IMG/VR virus record: IMGVR_UViG_3300046007_006311
Span: 1 to 22,185 of that record
Origin: a virus
Direction: 5' to 3' (one strand)
DNA length: 22,185 bases
Shown here: piece after piece, positions 1 through 7,089 of the stretch
Position numbering within the stretch: the stretch's first letter is position 1
Layout: each line of letters starts with the position of its first letter
The notes under the pieces: model-generated
Told to the model about the DNA's origin: nothing
Database searches by the model: none
Seen by the model: the letters and a program-made list of their open reading frames with translations, nothing else
Position numbers and translations under genes: made by a program

Positions 1-426
1 TGCACCATCGGCGCCAACACCGTCATCGGCGCGCCAGGGTTCGGGTACGACACCACGCTGACCGGTGAGCACCAGTACCGCCCACACGCCGAGGGTGTGC
101 TCCTCGAGCCCCACGTCAGCATCGGCTCAAACACCTGCGTTGATCAGGGCCGCCACCGCACCACCACCATCGGTGAGGGAACGAAAGTCGACAACCTTGT
201 TCACATCGCCCACAACGCCGTCATTGGCCGTCACTGCCTGATCATCGCCCACAGCATGATCGCCGGCTCAGCTGAGGTCGGGGACTACACCCGCATCGCC
301 CCCGGCGCGCTCGTTAGGGACTGGCGCACAGTCGGGGAGCACTGCCTGGTCGGTATGGGGTCGGTGGTCGTCAAAGACGTTGAGGACGGCACCACCGTTG
401 CCGGGAACCCGGCCCGGCCGCTGTGA
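1..426 (+). CDS. LpxD-like hexapeptide-repeat acyltransferase (5' truncated)
   Basis: The reading frame is open from the first base, so the window edge cuts the gene; 141 residues of the C-terminal part remain. They form a left-handed beta-helix of repeated [IV]-G-x-x-x hexads. The signature follows LpxD (UDP-3-O-acyl-glucosamine N-acyltransferase) closely: VIGAPGFGY, then VDQG, then GTKVDNLVHIAHN, whose last His corresponds to the LpxD catalytic His, then IAGSAEVGDY and a closing VAGNPAR. The family moves an acyl or acetyl group onto an amino sugar nucleotide. The substrate here cannot be read from sequence; lipid A is unlikely because the neighbours suggest an actinobacterial host. The TGA stop overlaps the GTG start of the glycosyltransferase-like gene, so the two are probably translated together and may act on one glycan, for example on the virion (inference). 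Confidence 0.82.
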   Translation, partial: CTIGANTVIGAPGFGYDTTLTGEHQYRPHAEGVLLEPHVSIGSNTCVDQGRHRTTTIGEGTKVDNLVHIAHNAVIGRHCLIIAHSMIAGSAEVGDYTRIAPGALVRDWRTVGEHCLVGMGSVVVKDVEDGTTVAGNPARPL

Positions 427-1208
427 AGATCGTCGGGCTGCTCAGCTGGTTCTGTGAGCAGCCGGAGAAACTGCACCGAACCATCACCAGCACAGCCCCG
501 CTACTCGATGAGCTGGTGTGTCTGGACGGGCGCTACGCCCTGTTTCCGCATTCTGAGAACCGCAGCACCCAAGATGAAATCAAGGCGATTCAAGACGCCT
601 GCGGAACAGCGCGCATCCCGGTCCACATCAACCAGGTCGATGAGCCTTTCGATGGCAAGTGGGGCGGTGAGGTAGCTAAACGCGCCTCACTGTTTCAGCT
701 TGGCGCCAAGACGGGCGCTGATTGGTTCTACGTCTTTGACGCCGACACCGTCGTGCAGGAAATCCAAGGCGGGTGGCGGGAAATGCTCGAGGACGAGCTC
801 GACCTGAACGTTGGCACCGTGATGGTCGCGGATAAGGGGATCGCCCACCCGCACCCAATGTTTTTCCGCGCCTTGCCGGGCCTGACAGTTCGGGAACGTC
901 ACTGGCGCTACCTGGTGCCCGGCGGCCCGGTCCTTTGGGACTACCCCGCGTTCCTGACGCAACGCAAGCGGATACCGACCTTTAAGAAGATCATCGTTGA
1001 GCATGAGGCCCACGATCGGAACACTGATCGCGCCCGGGCCCGCGCCAGCTACTACGAGCTACGCGACAAGCACCGCATCGAAACTGAGCCGGTGATGTCC
1101 GTTACCGCCCCGCAGGACACGCTAAGGGCGGCACAAATGCTTCACCGCGCCCTGTCAAGGGGTGCGGGGGATACGCCCGGCGGCGGGCGCACCGATTCGC
1201 ACCGGTGA
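423..1208 (+). CDS. Glycosyltransferase-like protein (GT-A type)
   Basis: This 261-residue protein begins at a GTG that overlaps the previous stop (GTGA). The N-terminal half reads like a GT-A fold nucleotide-sugar transferase: a first beta strand MKIVGLLSWF, a helical stretch with AKRASLFQLGAK near residues 84-96, and a WFYVFDADTVV strand whose D106-A-D108 fits the metal-binding DxD motif. The C-terminal tail, after about residue 200, is Arg-rich and less conserved-looking. Phage-encoded glycosyltransferases that decorate capsid or tail proteins are known in some mycobacteriophages. The position directly ahead of the scaffold and capsid genes fits such a role, but no acceptor can be named. 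The overlap with the LpxD-like gene suggests a two-step sugar modification. It could also be a glycosyltransferase relative without catalysis. Confidence 0.6.
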   Translation: MKIVGLLSWFCEQPEKLHRTITSTAPLLDELVCLDGRYALFPHSENRSTQDEIKAIQDACGTARIPVHINQVDEPFDGKWGGEVAKRASLFQLGAKTGADWFYVFDADTVVQEIQGGWREMLEDELDLNVGTVMVADKGIAHPHPMFFRALPGLTVRERHWRYLVPGGPVLWDYPAFLTQRKRIPTFKKIIVEHEAHDRNTDRARARASYYELRDKHRIETEPVMSVTAPQDTLRAAQMLHRALSRGAGDTPGGGRTDSHR

Positions 1209-1240
1209 CCTAAACCAAACGCGCCGCAAGGAGACACCTA

Positions 1241-1807
1241 ATGGCCGAAGAAGAAGTTGTCAGCCAGGAGGAAACGCAGGACGCCGGCATCTACGACGCT
1301 GAAGCAAATGGTGACGTGAATGCTGAGGGCAGCGACGAGGCCAAAGAGGCCGCTGATCGTGCCTTTGCTGAGCAGCGCAGGAAGCTCCGGGCCGCTGAAA
1401 AGAAGGCAGCGGAGCTGGAGGCGAAGCTCACTGAGAAACAGCGCGCCGAAGCTGAGGCCGAAGGGCGCTATAAGGAGCTATACGAGGAGGAGCGCACCGC
1501 CCGCGAGCAGGCTGAGAAGGCTGCCGAGGAGCGCGAGCGTGTCGACCGCGTAACCAAGCTCGCTTCCGATCTCGGGTTTCGTAACCCGCAGGTCGCGCAT
1601 CGCCTACTGGACGCCGATGACCTTGTCGATGACACGGTCGCTGAGGCTTCCCTGAAGGCGCTGGCTAAGCAGGAGCCTTACCTGCTCAACGAGCAGCCCG
1701 TTCGTACGGCTGCCCCGACGAGCAACACGGCCCCGGAAGTGGACGATCCGCAGCTAAACGCTGCACAAGGCTTGCTGGAGACCATCCGCGCGGTGCGCGG
1801 AGGGTAA
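1241..1807 (+). CDS. Capsid scaffolding protein
   Basis: This 188-residue, very acidic and Glu/Ala/Lys-rich protein starts at an ATG with an AAGGAG ribosome site at 1228-1233. Residues about 30-105 are a long predicted coiled coil full of EAK/AEAE-type heptads. The C-terminus (about 150-188) is shorter and ends with a basic segment, ETIRAVRGG, as is usual for scaffolds that bind capsid protein through a basic C-terminal helix. The gene lies directly upstream of the major capsid gene. The capsid protein lacks an extra N-terminal delta domain, so a separate scaffold is expected. Function is assigned from composition and position rather than a conserved catalytic motif. No protease gene is visible in the window. 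Confidence 0.85.
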   Translation: MAEEEVVSQEETQDAGIYDAEANGDVNAEGSDEAKEAADRAFAEQRRKLRAAEKKAAELEAKLTEKQRAEAEAEGRYKELYEEERTAREQAEKAAEERERVDRVTKLASDLGFRNPQVAHRLLDADDLVDDTVAEASLKALAKQEPYLLNEQPVRTAAPTSNTAPEVDDPQLNAAQGLLETIRAVRGG

Positions 1808-1862
1808 CCACCGGGGGCCTGGTTGTCGTCCGTGTCAATCAACCCAAGTGAGGTACTGAAAC

Positions 1863-2780
1863 ATGGCGAATAACTCGCCCCTTAACATTGGAACGGATGC
1901 CGCTGGTGGCTTCCTGTTCCAGGAGCAGTACGGCCAGCAGTTCATCGACGGCATTCGCCGTGAGGCTGCGGTCGCTTCGCTTGCCCGCGTGGATTCCCTC
2001 GTCGGTAAGCGTCAGCTCTACACCGTGTACGGTGGCCGCCCGACCGTCAGCTTCGTTGACGAAGGCGCGGAGAAGCCCGTCACTGGTGCTGAGTTCTCGC
2101 AGCTCACCCTCAACGTCAAGAAGCTCGCCGCTGTCGTGGTTTACACGCAGGAGCTCCTCGAGGACGCTGAGGACGACCCGCGTGTCCTGATCAATCAGGA
2201 TCTCGCTGCTGCGTTCGCGCAGAAGATCGACGCTCACGCTCTCGGTTACGAGAACGGGTCCGCGATCACCAGCTCGTTTGACAGCGAGCTCACCGCATCG
2301 ACGGCAACCAACGAGCTCGGCACCACTGGCGACGCGATCGCCAAGTCGGTTTCCGAGGCGATGGAGGACGTTGAGGCCGCCGGCTACATGCCGAACGGCA
2401 TCATCCTCGCCAGCGACGCGAAGGCCGCGCTGCGCGATGCCCGTCAGACCGTGGAGACCGCTACGCCGGTCTACAACCCCGGTTTCACGCAGGCACCGGA
2501 CAGCCTTTACGGGCTGAACATCAGCTACTCCAGCAACCTGGATGGCTTCCCCGCTGGCGCCGGCCAGGTGCTCGGCGTGGTTGGTGACTTCTCGCAGGCG
2601 GTTCTCGGTATCCGTACCGATCTGACCGCTCGCGTGTCGGACACCGCCACCGTGAACATCGGTGGCACGCAGCACAACCTGTGGCAGCGCAACGAGGTTG
2701 CGGTGCTGTGGGAGACCCGTGTGGGGTTTGTCGCTCACGATGTGAACGGCGCCTTCTCGGTCATCACCAACGCCTCGTAG
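1863..2780 (+). CDS. Major capsid protein, HK97 fold
   Basis: This 305-residue protein starts at an ATG with GTGAGG at 1848-1853 as its ribosome site. It has the layout of the actinophage HK97-fold coat protein. There is a short N-arm opening with AAGGFLFQEQY, an E-loop region near residues 45-85 (YTVYGGRPTVSFVDEGAEK, then LTLNVKKLAAVVVYTQELLED), a P-domain spine helix, and an A-domain towards the C-terminus (DFSQAVLGIRTDLTARVSD, WQRNEVAVLWETRVGF). The E-loop pattern, extreme G/C-ending codons and the adjoining scaffold make the call secure. It assembles the icosahedral shell. It ends in TAG and is followed by a structured spacer described separately. Confidence 0.93.
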   Translation: MANNSPLNIGTDAAGGFLFQEQYGQQFIDGIRREAAVASLARVDSLVGKRQLYTVYGGRPTVSFVDEGAEKPVTGAEFSQLTLNVKKLAAVVVYTQELLEDAEDDPRVLINQDLAAAFAQKIDAHALGYENGSAITSSFDSELTASTATNELGTTGDAIAKSVSEAMEDVEAAGYMPNGIILASDAKAALRDARQTVETATPVYNPGFTQAPDSLYGLNISYSSNLDGFPAGAGQVLGVVGDFSQAVLGIRTDLTARVSDTATVNIGGTQHNLWQRNEVAVLWETRVGFVAHDVNGAFSVITNAS

Positions 2781-2786
2781 GTATTG

Positions 2787-2854
2787 GTGACGCGGCGCCC
2801 CGGAACCAGCCTGTTGGCTGGGGGCTTGGGTGGGGTTCGACTCCCCCCCGTCGC
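2787..2854 (+). other. Structured spacer with tRNA-like T-arm after the capsid gene
   Basis: Three helices can be drawn by eye in the 109-base gap between the capsid stop and the next start. P1 pairs GTGACG (2787-2792) with CGTCGC (2849-2854), with one G-T wobble. P2 pairs CCAGCC (2806-2811) with GGCTGG (2816-2821) around TGTT. P3 pairs GGGG (2832-2835) with CCCC (2843-2846) around the seven-base loop TTCGACT, which is exactly the tRNA T-loop consensus. P1 closes P2 and P3 as a three-way junction, like a tRNA without a D-arm. The anticodon-like loop is too small and there is no D-arm, so it is not a functional tRNA. Downstream T-rich sequence allows a weak terminator instead. It may be a tRNA relic, a structured leader or an attenuator. 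Confidence 0.35.
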
Positions 2855-2889
2855 TTTGTTGTTTGTGTTTCGCTGATTGGAGGGCCCTG

Positions 2890-3339
2890 TTGGCCGTTTA
2901 CTACACCACCGCTGCTTTGGTACGCACTGAGCTTGGCTACACCAGCCAGCAGCTCAGTGACGCCGCTGCTGAGAAGGTCATTGAGGAAGCTGAGGACGCG
3001 GTCGATGGCTTGATGGGCGGCTGGGTTCCTAGTGCCGCTACGGGCCGGAAGATCATTGAGGGTGATGTGGAGCCGTGGCAGTGGAACAAGGTGCGTAGGG
3101 CAACTACGATCCTGACGGCGAAGATGGTCCTCGAGCCGGATCTTTTGGAGGGGCAGCAGTGGCGGTCTGTGAGTGGACCGGATTTTTCGTTTAGTGGCCC
3201 GTTGACCGGGAGGTTCCCGAGCCGCGTTATTGACCTGCTTAGCGACAGCTCCTTGCGGAAGCTGACGGGGCAGGCGCATACCGCAAGCCAGTCGTTTGCG
3301 GCTGATCGTGACCTAATCCAGTGGGGGTATGAGGACTAG
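2890..3339 (+). CDS. Head-to-tail adaptor (connector) protein
   Basis: The best start is TTG at 2890, five bases after GGAGGG (2879-2884). An upstream in-frame GTG at 2830 lies inside the folded spacer and would add 20 unlikely residues. The 149-residue product begins MAVYYTTAALVRTELGYTSQQ and is mostly helical, with a DAVDGLMGGWVP turn and a VRRATTILTAKMVLEPD helix. This is typical of the small helical adaptor that forms the ring under the portal (gp6/gp15-like families). The position right after the capsid gene agrees. The C-terminus, QSFAADRDLIQWGYED, is acidic. Its stop touches the ATG of the next gene (TAGATG). The name rests on order and general fold, not on an unmistakable motif. Confidence 0.65.
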   Translation: MAVYYTTAALVRTELGYTSQQLSDAAAEKVIEEAEDAVDGLMGGWVPSAATGRKIIEGDVEPWQWNKVRRATTILTAKMVLEPDLLEGQQWRSVSGPDFSFSGPLTGRFPSRVIDLLSDSSLRKLTGQAHTASQSFAADRDLIQWGYED

Positions 3340-3783
3340 ATGCCTGACAACGTAAACATCACGCCTGGTTCCGGGGCGGTTATTGCTTCTGATGAGGTGG
3401 CTGGCGCTCAGTATCAGCGCGTGAAGGTGACGTGGGGTGCTGATGGCACCGCCACGGATGCAAGCACTTCTAATCCGCTGCCGGTGCAGACGATCAGCGC
3501 GAACACCACCATTGCTGATGGCCGCAAGGTTGTGACGACCGCCGGCACTCGCGTGACGCTTGCCTCGAGCACAGCGTGTAAGCAAGTGGCGATCACCGCT
3601 GAGACTGACAACACCGGCATCGTGGTTGTTGGTGGCTCAACGGTTGTCGCAACGCTCGCTACCCGTCAAGGCGTCCCGCTAAATCCCGGTGACACCATCA
3701 CGCTTGACATTGACAACCTTGCCGACATCAACCTTGATTCAACGGTTAGCGGTGACGGCGTCACGTTCCTTTACCTGGCGTAG
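3340..3783 (+). CDS. Small virion-type beta protein, function unknown
   Basis: This 147-residue protein begins directly after the adaptor stop. The N-terminus has the pattern GAVIASDEVAGAQYQRVKV, then NPLPVQT, which recurs in many uncharacterised phage structural proteins. The remainder is Thr/Val/Ala-rich and alternates like a beta sandwich (TTAGTRVTLASST, QVAITAETDN, GDTITLDIDNLADINLDS). No signal peptide, membrane segment or catalytic motif is visible. The stop overlaps the GTG of the glycine-rich gene by one base, so these two are probably co-translated and could form one accessory structure at the neck or on the capsid (inference). A decoration or fibre-base protein would also fit. Confidence 0.55.
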   Translation: MPDNVNITPGSGAVIASDEVAGAQYQRVKVTWGADGTATDASTSNPLPVQTISANTTIADGRKVVTTAGTRVTLASSTACKQVAITAETDNTGIVVVGGSTVVATLATRQGVPLNPGDTITLDIDNLADINLDSTVSGDGVTFLYLA

Positions 3784-4679
3784 TGAAGGTCACCACCAAG
3801 AAGGCTGGCGCTAGGCAGATCGGCTCGGGTTTCGCAACGCGCCGAGCTCGCGCTTACGCAACTGGTGGGACGGTAACAACCAGCGGCGGGTATCGCATCC
3901 ACAGCTTTACGAGCACGGGCAGTAACACGTTGACGGTCACGGCGCCTGGTGATGTTGAGTACCTGCTGGTTGCTGGTGGTGGCGGCGGCGGCGGTGTGGG
4001 TGGTGATGGTGCTGGTGGTGGCGGCGGTGGCGGAGGTGTCCTTCAGGATCTTTCGGCTGGAGCCCCGGTCTTGATTCAGAATTACACGTTGAGCGTCGGT
4101 GCAGCTGGTACCGCTGGCACAGGTGTTTCCGCTGGCGGTAACGGCGGTAACACGACCGGGTTTGGCTTTACAGCTACCGGCGGTGGTGGCGGCGGTGGCG
4201 CTGGAACCGTGGGTTCTAACGGCGGTTCAGGCGGCGGTGGTGGCACAGGCGGCGCGGTTATCGCTTACGCGCCTGGCACCGGCAGCAGCGGCCAAGGGAA
4301 CAATGGCGGCAATTCTTTCGCTAACGCATCAGGTGACGGCTACCGCGCTGCTGGCGGCGGCGGCGGCGCTTCCGCTGTGGGCGCCAATGCAGCGCAAGGA
4401 ACCGGCGGCAACGGTGGGGCGGGCCTAGCGTCAACAATCACAGGTGCCTCACAGACCTACGGGTCAGGTGGTGGCGGCGGCAGTGACACTGGCGCTTTCA
4501 GGGTCAGCTCGGGAACCGGCGGCACAAACGCTGGATCGGGAACCACCGGCACCGGAGGCGCAGCGACCGCAAACTTTGGCGGGGGCGGCGGGGGCGGTAC
4601 AGGTCAGGGACCAACAATTGCTTTCACTGACGGTGGCGCGGGAGGTAGCGGGGTGGCAATCGTGAGGTACAAGCTGTGA
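3783..4679 (+). CDS. Glycine-rich adhesin-like virion protein
   Basis: This 298-residue protein starts at a GTG. It has a basic N-terminus (1-26), a small beta domain (about 27-64, GGYRIHSFTSTGSNTLTVT) and then long poly-glycine stretches from about residue 65 to 290. Its C-terminal strand, GVAIVRYKL, is the usual ending of the glycine-rich domain found in phage and bacterial appendage proteins. Poly-glycine helix packing is known from the receptor-binding adhesin gp38 of T4-like phages, so host or surface binding is plausible. It sits inside the neck module, between adaptor and the next neck gene, not with the tail-tip genes. It may therefore form a neck or capsid fibre. The repetitive GGC/GGT runs make the reading sensitive to assembly errors, but the frame stays open from end to end. 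Confidence 0.7.
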   Translation: MKVTTKKAGARQIGSGFATRRARAYATGGTVTTSGGYRIHSFTSTGSNTLTVTAPGDVEYLLVAGGGGGGGVGGDGAGGGGGGGGVLQDLSAGAPVLIQNYTLSVGAAGTAGTGVSAGGNGGNTTGFGFTATGGGGGGGAGTVGSNGGSGGGGGTGGAVIAYAPGTGSSGQGNNGGNSFANASGDGYRAAGGGGGASAVGANAAQGTGGNGGAGLASTITGASQTYGSGGGGGSDTGAFRVSSGTGGTNAGSGTTGTGGAATANFGGGGGGGTGQGPTIAFTDGGAGGSGVAIVRYKL

Positions 4680-5062
4680 GCACATTGGCAACCAACGCGA
4701 CAATCACGACCGTTAGCGGGCCCGCCACCATCGACCGGTACGGCGACATCACCACCACCACCGCCCTATGGTCCGGCAGCATCGCCGGATACCTACGCCG
4801 CCCCCGCATCAGCCGCACCGGCACCGACCGCGAAGAAGACCTAAAGCTCGACACGTTCGTCCTCCAAGGCGAAGCAGCCGCCCCCGTCCTGCAATCCCTC
4901 GCATCCGGCGCCGAAGCACAGGCCGTCCAGGTCACCATCATCGACCGCCGCAACCCCACCCCCGTAACGAACACCTACCGCATCAAGGGACTGGACATCA
5001 TCAGTGCCGGCACGGTCGCTGACAGCGTCAGATTGGAGCTTCGCCGGGAAGACCCGGCATGA
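4676..5062 (+). CDS. Probable head-closure (neck) protein
   Basis: This 128-residue protein starts at the GTG of a GTGA overlap with the glycine-rich gene. The beta-rich pattern (TTVSGPATIDRYGDITTTT, WSGSIAGYLRRPR, VTNTYRIKGLDIIS) suits the small beta-barrel stopper that closes the portal channel in siphoviruses. The order, after the adaptor and before gp10-like and terminator proteins, supports that. No diagnostic motif was found, so the name is a context-based guess. Codon use stands out: C- and A-ending codons such as ACC, CGC and GCA dominate, while the genes on both sides use many G- and T-ending codons. This suggests the gene was exchanged as a unit between phages. Confidence 0.45.
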   Translation: MSTLATNATITTVSGPATIDRYGDITTTTALWSGSIAGYLRRPRISRTGTDREEDLKLDTFVLQGEAAAPVLQSLASGAEAQAVQVTIIDRRNPTPVTNTYRIKGLDIISAGTVADSVRLELRREDPA

Positions 5063-5301
5063 GCCGCAACGACGCTCGCGCGACGCTCCTTAGCGCCCTT
5101 GAGCAGATCGACAACATTCACGAACGTCAAGGTGAGGCGCGTAACGTGTATCTCGCGGTCAGCTACGCCTACCAGGTTGATGGGCAAACAACGTTCGGGT
5201 GGACGACCACCGATGATCCTTCGTTTGTGACCGCGAGCCTGCTGCGAACGGTCGCGGATAATCTGGAGTTTGAGGAGCCCCGCCGGGAGGTTGAGGAGTA
5301 G
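5059..5301 (+). CDS. Small neck-module protein, function unknown
   Basis: This 80-residue acidic protein is read from an ATG that overlaps the previous stop (ATGA), and its own TAG overlaps the GTG of the next gene. It has an N-terminal helix (DARATLLSALEQIDNIHERQ), a short beta hairpin around VYLAVSYAYQ and TTFGWTTTDD, and an acidic helical end (LEFEEPRREVEE). No family is recognised. Tight coupling on both sides means it is made together with the neck proteins. A small adaptor or assembly factor is possible, but nothing in the sequence proves it. Confidence 0.7.
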   Translation: MSRNDARATLLSALEQIDNIHERQGEARNVYLAVSYAYQVDGQTTFGWTTTDDPSFVTASLLRTVADNLEFEEPRREVEE

Positions 5302-6191
5302 TGGCGCGTCGCCCGGAGTACCTCCCGCACGATGACATCGTCAACGAGCTCGCCGCAACGTTTAAAGCCAGTCAGCGTCAGATCATGCGCCAGATGGAAG
5401 CGGCGCTCAGGATCGGCAACCTTGAGTACGCGGTCAACCGAAGGCTTCAGCTCGCCGCGGTCCTAGCCGCCCTTGACCAGCTTGGCGCGGCAACCGACCC
5501 GGCAGCAAGGCGCGCGGTCCGCGAAGCGTTCGATGATGGCAGCCGCGTGACCGCCACCGCTATCGGCGCGCAGATCGGCCGGCAGGTTGACATTCCCCGC
5601 TCGTTCACTGGCGTGTCCCTTGAGGCGATCCAGGTTCTTCAGGACTCCGCGGCGCAGCGCCTCGCGTTTGCGAGGCAGACCGTTGGTCGCCGCGTTGAAG
5701 ACTTCTACGCCAAGGCAGGCAGGCGCGCCGCTGTTCGCTCACTGCTGGGCGCTGATGGCTCACCGCAGGCCGCCACACGCGCCCTACGCGCCGACCTGCT
5801 CAAAGACCCGGAGGTCAAGAAGCTGTTCAAGGACGGCGTCACCGGGTTCGTGGACCGAGCCAACAAGAAGTGGGCGCTGGACACCTACAGCGAGATGGTC
5901 GTCAGGACCACTACCCGCGAGGCGGTCGTGCAGGGCCAAGTGATTCGGATGGCTTCGCACGGCGTGAATCTTTGCCGCGTGTCAATGCACGCCAGCAGCT
6001 GCCAGATTTGCCGCCCGTTTGAGGGGCGCTTGATTAGCCTGGACGGCTCGCTCACTGAGTGGCAGGGGCAGACCGTTGGGGATTCCTCGGTGCCTTTGCC
6101 GCCGTATCACCCCAACTGCCGGCACACCATTGAGCCGGTCGTCACCGAGATCGAGGAGCTCCGTCAGGAAATGGAGGCCATCAGTGCCTAA
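5301..6191 (+). CDS. Minor head protein of the phage minor capsid 2 family (MuF-like)
   Basis: This 296-residue protein starts at a GTG with GGGAGG (5286-5290 region) and GAGGAG upstream. Residues 1-190 are helical. The C-terminal third carries the family signature: SEMVVRTTTREAVVQGQ, then VSMHASSCQICRPFEGRLISL, then PPYHPNCRH. The spaced CxxC and HxNCRH residues look like a metal-binding knot, as in phage minor capsid protein 2 and MuF-type head proteins. Such proteins sit near the portal and may be carried in the virion. In most phages the gene directly follows the portal, upstream of the scaffold; here it lies well after the capsid gene among neck genes, which is unusual. The end overlaps the gp10-like gene by eight bases. 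Confidence 0.8.
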   Translation: MARRPEYLPHDDIVNELAATFKASQRQIMRQMEAALRIGNLEYAVNRRLQLAAVLAALDQLGAATDPAARRAVREAFDDGSRVTATAIGAQIGRQVDIPRSFTGVSLEAIQVLQDSAAQRLAFARQTVGRRVEDFYAKAGRRAAVRSLLGADGSPQAATRALRADLLKDPEVKKLFKDGVTGFVDRANKKWALDTYSEMVVRTTTREAVVQGQVIRMASHGVNLCRVSMHASSCQICRPFEGRLISLDGSLTEWQGQTVGDSSVPLPPYHPNCRHTIEPVVTEIEELRQEMEAISA

Positions 6192-6531
6192 GGTCGTTTA
6201 CATCGGGCTGCCGGCGATGATCGCTAAGGGTCAGCAGGCGGTTGGTGAGGCGGTTGTGAAGGCCGCTAATGACCTTCAGGGCCGCTCGCAGGCCATCACC
6301 CCGGTCGACACTGGCACATTGAAGGCCAGCATCCACGTTGAGGGCCCGATGGTCAGCGGGAATACCGTCGAGGCCCGCGTCGCTACGGGTGGAGAATCCA
6401 GCGAGTACGCGATCTACGTCCACGAGGGAACAAGCCGGATGGGGCCATACAAGTTCATTGAGCGACCGCTGCTGGAAATGATCCCGATCTACCGCGAATA
6501 CATCAACCAGGCCGCCCGCGACGCCTTCTAA
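6184..6531 (+). CDS. HK97 gp10-like neck protein
   Basis: The chosen start is GTG at 6184, six bases after GGAGG (6173-6177). A longer open frame begins at 6076 but would overlap the minor head gene heavily. The 115-residue product has the HK97 gp10-like pattern: a helix rich in Ala/Val (QAVGEAVVKAANDLQ), the hallmark TPVDTGTLKASIHV, a beta section EARVATGG..SEYAIYVHEG, and PYKFIERPLLEM at the end. The family acts at the head-tail interface during neck and tail completion. The ATG of the tail terminator overlaps its TAA by one base. The assignment is firm for the family; the exact role in assembly is less certain. Confidence 0.88.
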   Translation: MPKVVYIGLPAMIAKGQQAVGEAVVKAANDLQGRSQAITPVDTGTLKASIHVEGPMVSGNTVEARVATGGESSEYAIYVHEGTSRMGPYKFIERPLLEMIPIYREYINQAARDAF

Positions 6532-7049
6532 TGCCCACCAACTACTACATCGTTGAGGAGCTCCAAACCTACCTGGTCGCCCAAGGTGTCGGGCAGCTAC
6601 CCAACGCCGCACCTTCCGCGACGGTTCCAAGCATCTGGATTCAGCCAAGGGACGGTGCGCGCCTGCCGGGTAAGCCGCGCGGCAGCTACAGCGCCACGGC
6701 AGCGAAGGTGGAGACCACCACCATCACGTTGACCGACACGCAGACCGGGTCCCCGATGAACGGCGGCCTGGAGGCGTACCTCGACGAAGCGTTTATTGAC
6801 GTGATCGTGCGGTCAAAGACCGCGGCGCCCGGCAAGCTTGTTCACCGCACCATTCGTGGTCTTCTTCACCCGACCGGGGATCTGTTCGGGAAGAAGGGCT
6901 GGACGATGAACAGCGTCTTTGTGGAGTACAGCAACATTTGGCGCGCTGAGCAGGCCCTCCCGACGTTGTCGACCGATGGTGAGGTCCAAACGTACGACCG
7001 GGTCGCTAGTTACCGCATCGGCGCACGTCGCGCGAACCTGACCGCTTAA
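6531..7049 (+). CDS. Probable tail terminator protein
   Basis: This 172-residue protein starts at the ATG overlapping the previous stop. It follows the gp10-like gene and precedes the tail tube, the usual place of the tail terminator that caps the tube and joins it to the head. The sequence opens with a helix (YYIVEELQTYLVAQGVG), continues with IWIQPRDGARLPG, a strand set around TTTITLTDTQ, and a helix EAYLDEAFIDVIVRSK, then LVHRTIRGLLHP. This alpha/beta order is compatible with the gpU/terminator fold. The family name rests on gene order and size. After its stop there is an 89-base gap with a small hairpin, the largest break in the morphogenesis block apart from the post-capsid spacer. Confidence 0.65.
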   Translation: MPTNYYIVEELQTYLVAQGVGQLPNAAPSATVPSIWIQPRDGARLPGKPRGSYSATAAKVETTTITLTDTQTGSPMNGGLEAYLDEAFIDVIVRSKTAAPGKLVHRTIRGLLHPTGDLFGKKGWTMNSVFVEYSNIWRAEQALPTLSTDGEVQTYDRVASYRIGARRANLTA

Positions 7050-7089
7050 CAAGACTTTCGCCACCCCGCACGGGGGTTATGTCCAAACC

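Noticed and set aside
1839-2738. Long minus-strand open frame (299 residues) opposite the capsid gene
   Set aside because: It mirrors a highly biased real gene, has no ribosome site or family features, and the + strand product is a clear HK97-fold coat protein.
2781-2860. Functional tRNA gene or integration site in the post-capsid spacer
   Set aside because: The T-arm is convincing, but there is no D-arm and no seven-base anticodon loop. No integrase is nearby to support an attachment site.
3960-4640. Tandem DNA repeats or CRISPR-like array
   Set aside because: The repetition is GGN codons for poly-glycine in an intact frame; there are no regularly spaced identical repeats with unique spacers anywhere in the window.
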